From the NCBI GenBank assembly GCA_028023455.1, contig JAQFVV010012507.1, positions 3,018,901 to 3,082,900 of the forward strand: a DNA stretch of 64,000 bases, read 5' to 3'. The DNA comes from Epiperipatus broadwayi. Taxonomy: Eukaryota; Onychophora; Udeonychophora; Euonychophora; Peripatidae. A program made the translations under genes and the position numbers. Shown here in pieces: positions 61,622 to 64,000 of the stretch (position 1 is the first letter of the stretch; every line of letters begins with the position of its first letter). The notes beneath the pieces are model-generated. The model was given only the letters and a program-made list of their open reading frames with translations. It made no database searches and had not been told where the DNA came from.

Positions 61622-62032
61622 CAAAATATTAAAATAGGATGGACAAACAGTAAAACTCTTGATATATTAGTAGGGAATTATAAAATAAAAGATGATATAA
61701 AATATAAAAAGGGTATAGTATATAAAATTACTTGTGGGGTTTGCAGTATGGTTTATTATGGACATACAGCAAAACAATTAGAAGAAAGAGCTAAAGAACA
61801 TAATAATGCTATTAATAGAAGAGATGACAGATCTGCATTATATGTTCACTACTTAAAATATGGACATACAATGGATTGTGTTAAGAATATAAGTCCATTA
61901 AATTATATTAAAGAAATTAATAGAAGGAAAATATATGAAACCAATTACATTAATTATAACAAAAATAATTGTATGAACATTTATAAAACATCAATTAATT
62001 TAACTAATAATTGGATAATGAAAAATGAATAG
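61622..62032 (+). pseudogene. PLE-3 GIY-YIG endonuclease
   Basis: In a frame shifted by one base from the RT, an open stretch reads GWTNSKTLDILVGNYKIK, then KKGIVYKITCGVCSMVYYGH, KQLEERAKEHNNAINRRD and HYLKYGHTMD. The GIY (GIVY), CxxC, YYG, Arg and Glu-His features of the PLE GIY-YIG domain are all intact from 61712. There is one open frame to the stop at 62030-62032. The only break is at the RT junction (61617-61622), so the two domains once formed one polyprotein. Confidence 0.88.
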
Positions 62033-62345
62033 AGGTTTATATAATATGTGTTGTTATATTTAAGTATAATTATGGGCTTGTGTTAATTTTATATAGAGTT
62101 GGTAGATGTCACTATGTATGCAGTATAGGTTATTTTTGTAATTAAGCCATATTGAAAAGGGCAAAAATTTAAAATTTGCTGAAAAGAGCTTTTATATGTT
62201 TTATTTGTGATGATTATATGACTATATTACAGCTATTGTTATATATCATTTTGTTGTTAGTAAAGATATTTTATTATATCTATGATTTATTATTAAACAA
62301 AAAAAAATTATTTTTAAAATTAATTAACAATCATCTATAACTATT

Positions 62346-62460
62346 CAAGCACCCTTGGTGGTTTGGTGTAGTTGAGAGAGTTTGGGATCGAGACAGCCTA
62401 GGTTCAGTTCTGGTGCTCGAATTTCTTATGAATACCCGAGCAATAAAAACATGCGTTTTT
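62346..62460 (+). mobile_element. tRNA-derived SINE
   Basis: A tRNA-like head has an acceptor stem CAAGCACC (62346) pairing with GGTGCTCG (to about 62419). An A-box-like TTTGGTGTAGTTGAGAG and a B-box-like GGTTCAGTTCT (62401-62411) are present. A short body with GAATACCCGAGCAATAAAAAC and a T/A-rich end follows. Head sequence and body differ from the SINEs at 39.5/41.2 kb and at 3.8 kb, so this is a third type. Confidence 0.6.
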
Positions 62461-64000
62461 TAAAATCATTATTCAAGCTTATCATCATTTTTCAGCCTCA
62501 TATGGTTTAATGTAGTGGTATAGATGATGATTCTGTAATTTATGGTAATACTTCCAGCTCCATGAAATTTCATATAAATTTTTAAGTAGTAATTCCTTCA
62601 ATTATTATTTACATATTGTTTTTTTATTAATTCTTGGTTTTGCACAATCATTTATCCAATTTATTTCAACTATGTTACAAACATAAGATTTCCTGTCCAT
62701 TAATCTACAAATTTGAACAATATTTTGATCACCCAATGATATTTAAATCTATAAATTAAGAGTTTTGTGGAACAGGTATAATGATATATAGATTCCTAAA
62801 TTATAATATGTTTTTAACAATATCATTAAGATGCAATTATCTGCCCAACATTCCACCTTCACTTGTGCTCATTTATTTGCTCATTCTTCTGTTTGACCAT
62901 TTTCCCATTCAGTAATTCATTTTTTCTCTATATACCCAACTATTTACAATCCACCCACTACCTATTCTATTGACCATTCATTTATCCAATCATTTGTCTG
63001 TCTATCTATTCTATCTATTTACACAAATATAATATCTATGCATCATCACTGACCTAACCATTTTCTTAATTCCCTTGTTTAATTACCTATTCATTTTCTC
63101 AAGCATATGGTATTTTTACCTGCATTCTTATCCACCATGCCTCTACCATTTACTTCTTACATACCTATCTGATAATATTTCTGATTATCTATATTTCCAC
63201 CTCCCTCCCTATTTTTGCCATACACTTATTACTTACTTATATATCTAGGCTAGTATTTTCTAATCAGATTAATAATTAAAAGCAATGTACAAATTAGGAT
63301 ATTACAAACAAAGGTTTAACTTAAATTTCATTTTGAATATCAATACTTATTGTACTTTTTAGAACTCTCATAACAATACAAGAAATAATTTATTTCATTA
63401 TTAGTGAGAATTTGTTACCTCTACAACTGAATTTCTTTTCTCTAATTACTATTGATTTTTTAATTTGTAATATGAGATTTAGTTTTTTAATTTTTGTATT
63501 TTCATAATGTAGTTACATATAATATAAATTCTATTTCTCATATTTTGTTATTTTGAAATTACATTTATAAATTTGTCTATCATAAAAAGTCATAGAGGCT
63601 GATTTAACTTATAAAAATTCCTCACATCTGGTTGATTCTCCAGGCACCATATTGAATTTTTTTAAAAATTGACCTAAGACACAATTTTTACAATAACTTC
63701 AGTTTTTCATAATGTTAGAGCAAAAAACTTTACATTGATAGAAACTAGAAAAATAAAGGAAAACTATAAGGCAAAGATAAGTAGTGATTACCATTTAAAA
63801 AATTAGAAAAAAAATTCAAACATCTGACATAATTATTACTTTATTATTTGTTCATAATTTCTAATTCATCATTAACTAAGTTTAAATTACATCTTCAGTG
63901 ATAATTTCTTTGTATTCCTCACAAAATTATCTTTCAAACCACATATAATACTTCTTACCTGAGATAATTTATAGCTTCAGAATCTCCAAAAGTATTCACA
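62461..64000. other. AT-rich sequence without recognisable genes
   Basis: A stretch at about 62850-63240 is rich in CATT, CCATT and TCTAT words on the plus strand, suggesting degenerate simple sequence. No gene was recognised. Confidence 0.5.

Larger units (their letters stand above)
59983..62035 (+). mobile_element. PLE-3: single-unit Penelope-like element, least damaged
   Basis: About 2 kb of plus-strand sequence carries a whole PLE coding region in order: N-terminal block, reverse transcriptase, linker, GIY-YIG endonuclease. Only two stops and two frame changes are needed to read it through. Its sequence is very different from PLE-1 and PLE-2, so it is another family. I see no inverted arm. 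Codon use is extremely A/T-biased, so the element has either lived long in this genome or comes from an equally AT-rich one. Confidence 0.88.

Overview
This window reads as a gene-poor, very AT-rich piece of an animal nuclear genome, probably an invertebrate. The reasons are long dinucleotide and trinucleotide arrays, tRNA-derived SINEs with A/T tails, several non-LTR retrotransposons (LINEs), and Penelope-like elements (PLEs) with a GIY-YIG endonuclease. There is no bacterial-style operon structure, no rRNA gene, no CRISPR array, and no host protein-coding gene that I can recognise. Nearly all recognisable coding sequence is reverse transcriptase or endonuclease from retroelements, broken by stops and frameshifts. 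I cannot name the species.

Layout. 1-15 kb: AT-rich sequence holding a degraded PLE with inverted arms (2.38-3.72 kb), a tRNA-derived SINE (3.8 kb), two tandem foldback units (10.85-11.22 kb) and a nearly perfect 346-bp tandem duplication (12.79-13.49 kb). 15-21.3 kb: a near-perfect palindrome made from the 3' end of a PLE (15.1-15.8 kb), then a 1.4-kb unit duplicated in tandem, each copy carrying a long foldback element, followed by a second foldback family. 21.4-36.9 kb: a LINE block. A broken L1/Tx1-like LINE in two pieces (LINE-A, 21.4-26.5 kb) is followed by a fuller relative on the same strand (LINE-B, 27.1-32.3 kb). LINE-B meets, tail to tail, a Jockey/CR1-type LINE on the minus strand (LINE-C, 36.4-32.4 kb). 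Three large AAT/AAC arrays bound and divide the LINE-B/LINE-C part. 37-45 kb: AT-rich DNA with a hammerhead-like motif, two copies of one small SINE and a decayed RTE-like LINE endonuclease. 45.5-48.4 kb: a PLE with roughly 950-bp inverted arms around its reverse transcriptase region. 48.4-60 kb: mostly featureless, with small tandem duplications, a decayed coding-like stretch and a palindrome carrying a hammerhead-like motif. 60-62 kb: the least damaged PLE, of a different family, with reverse transcriptase and GIY-YIG parts. After it comes a tRNA-derived SINE and AT-rich sequence to the end.

The main theme is fold-back architecture. Two PLE insertions and two non-coding element families are arranged as inverted copies. 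One PLE family is present both as a long element and as a palindrome of its last ~330 bp. Several ends carry a CTGNNGA - stem-loop - GAAA pattern that resembles the hammerhead ribozymes reported from PLEs. These relations come from reading the sequence by eye; no database search was possible.
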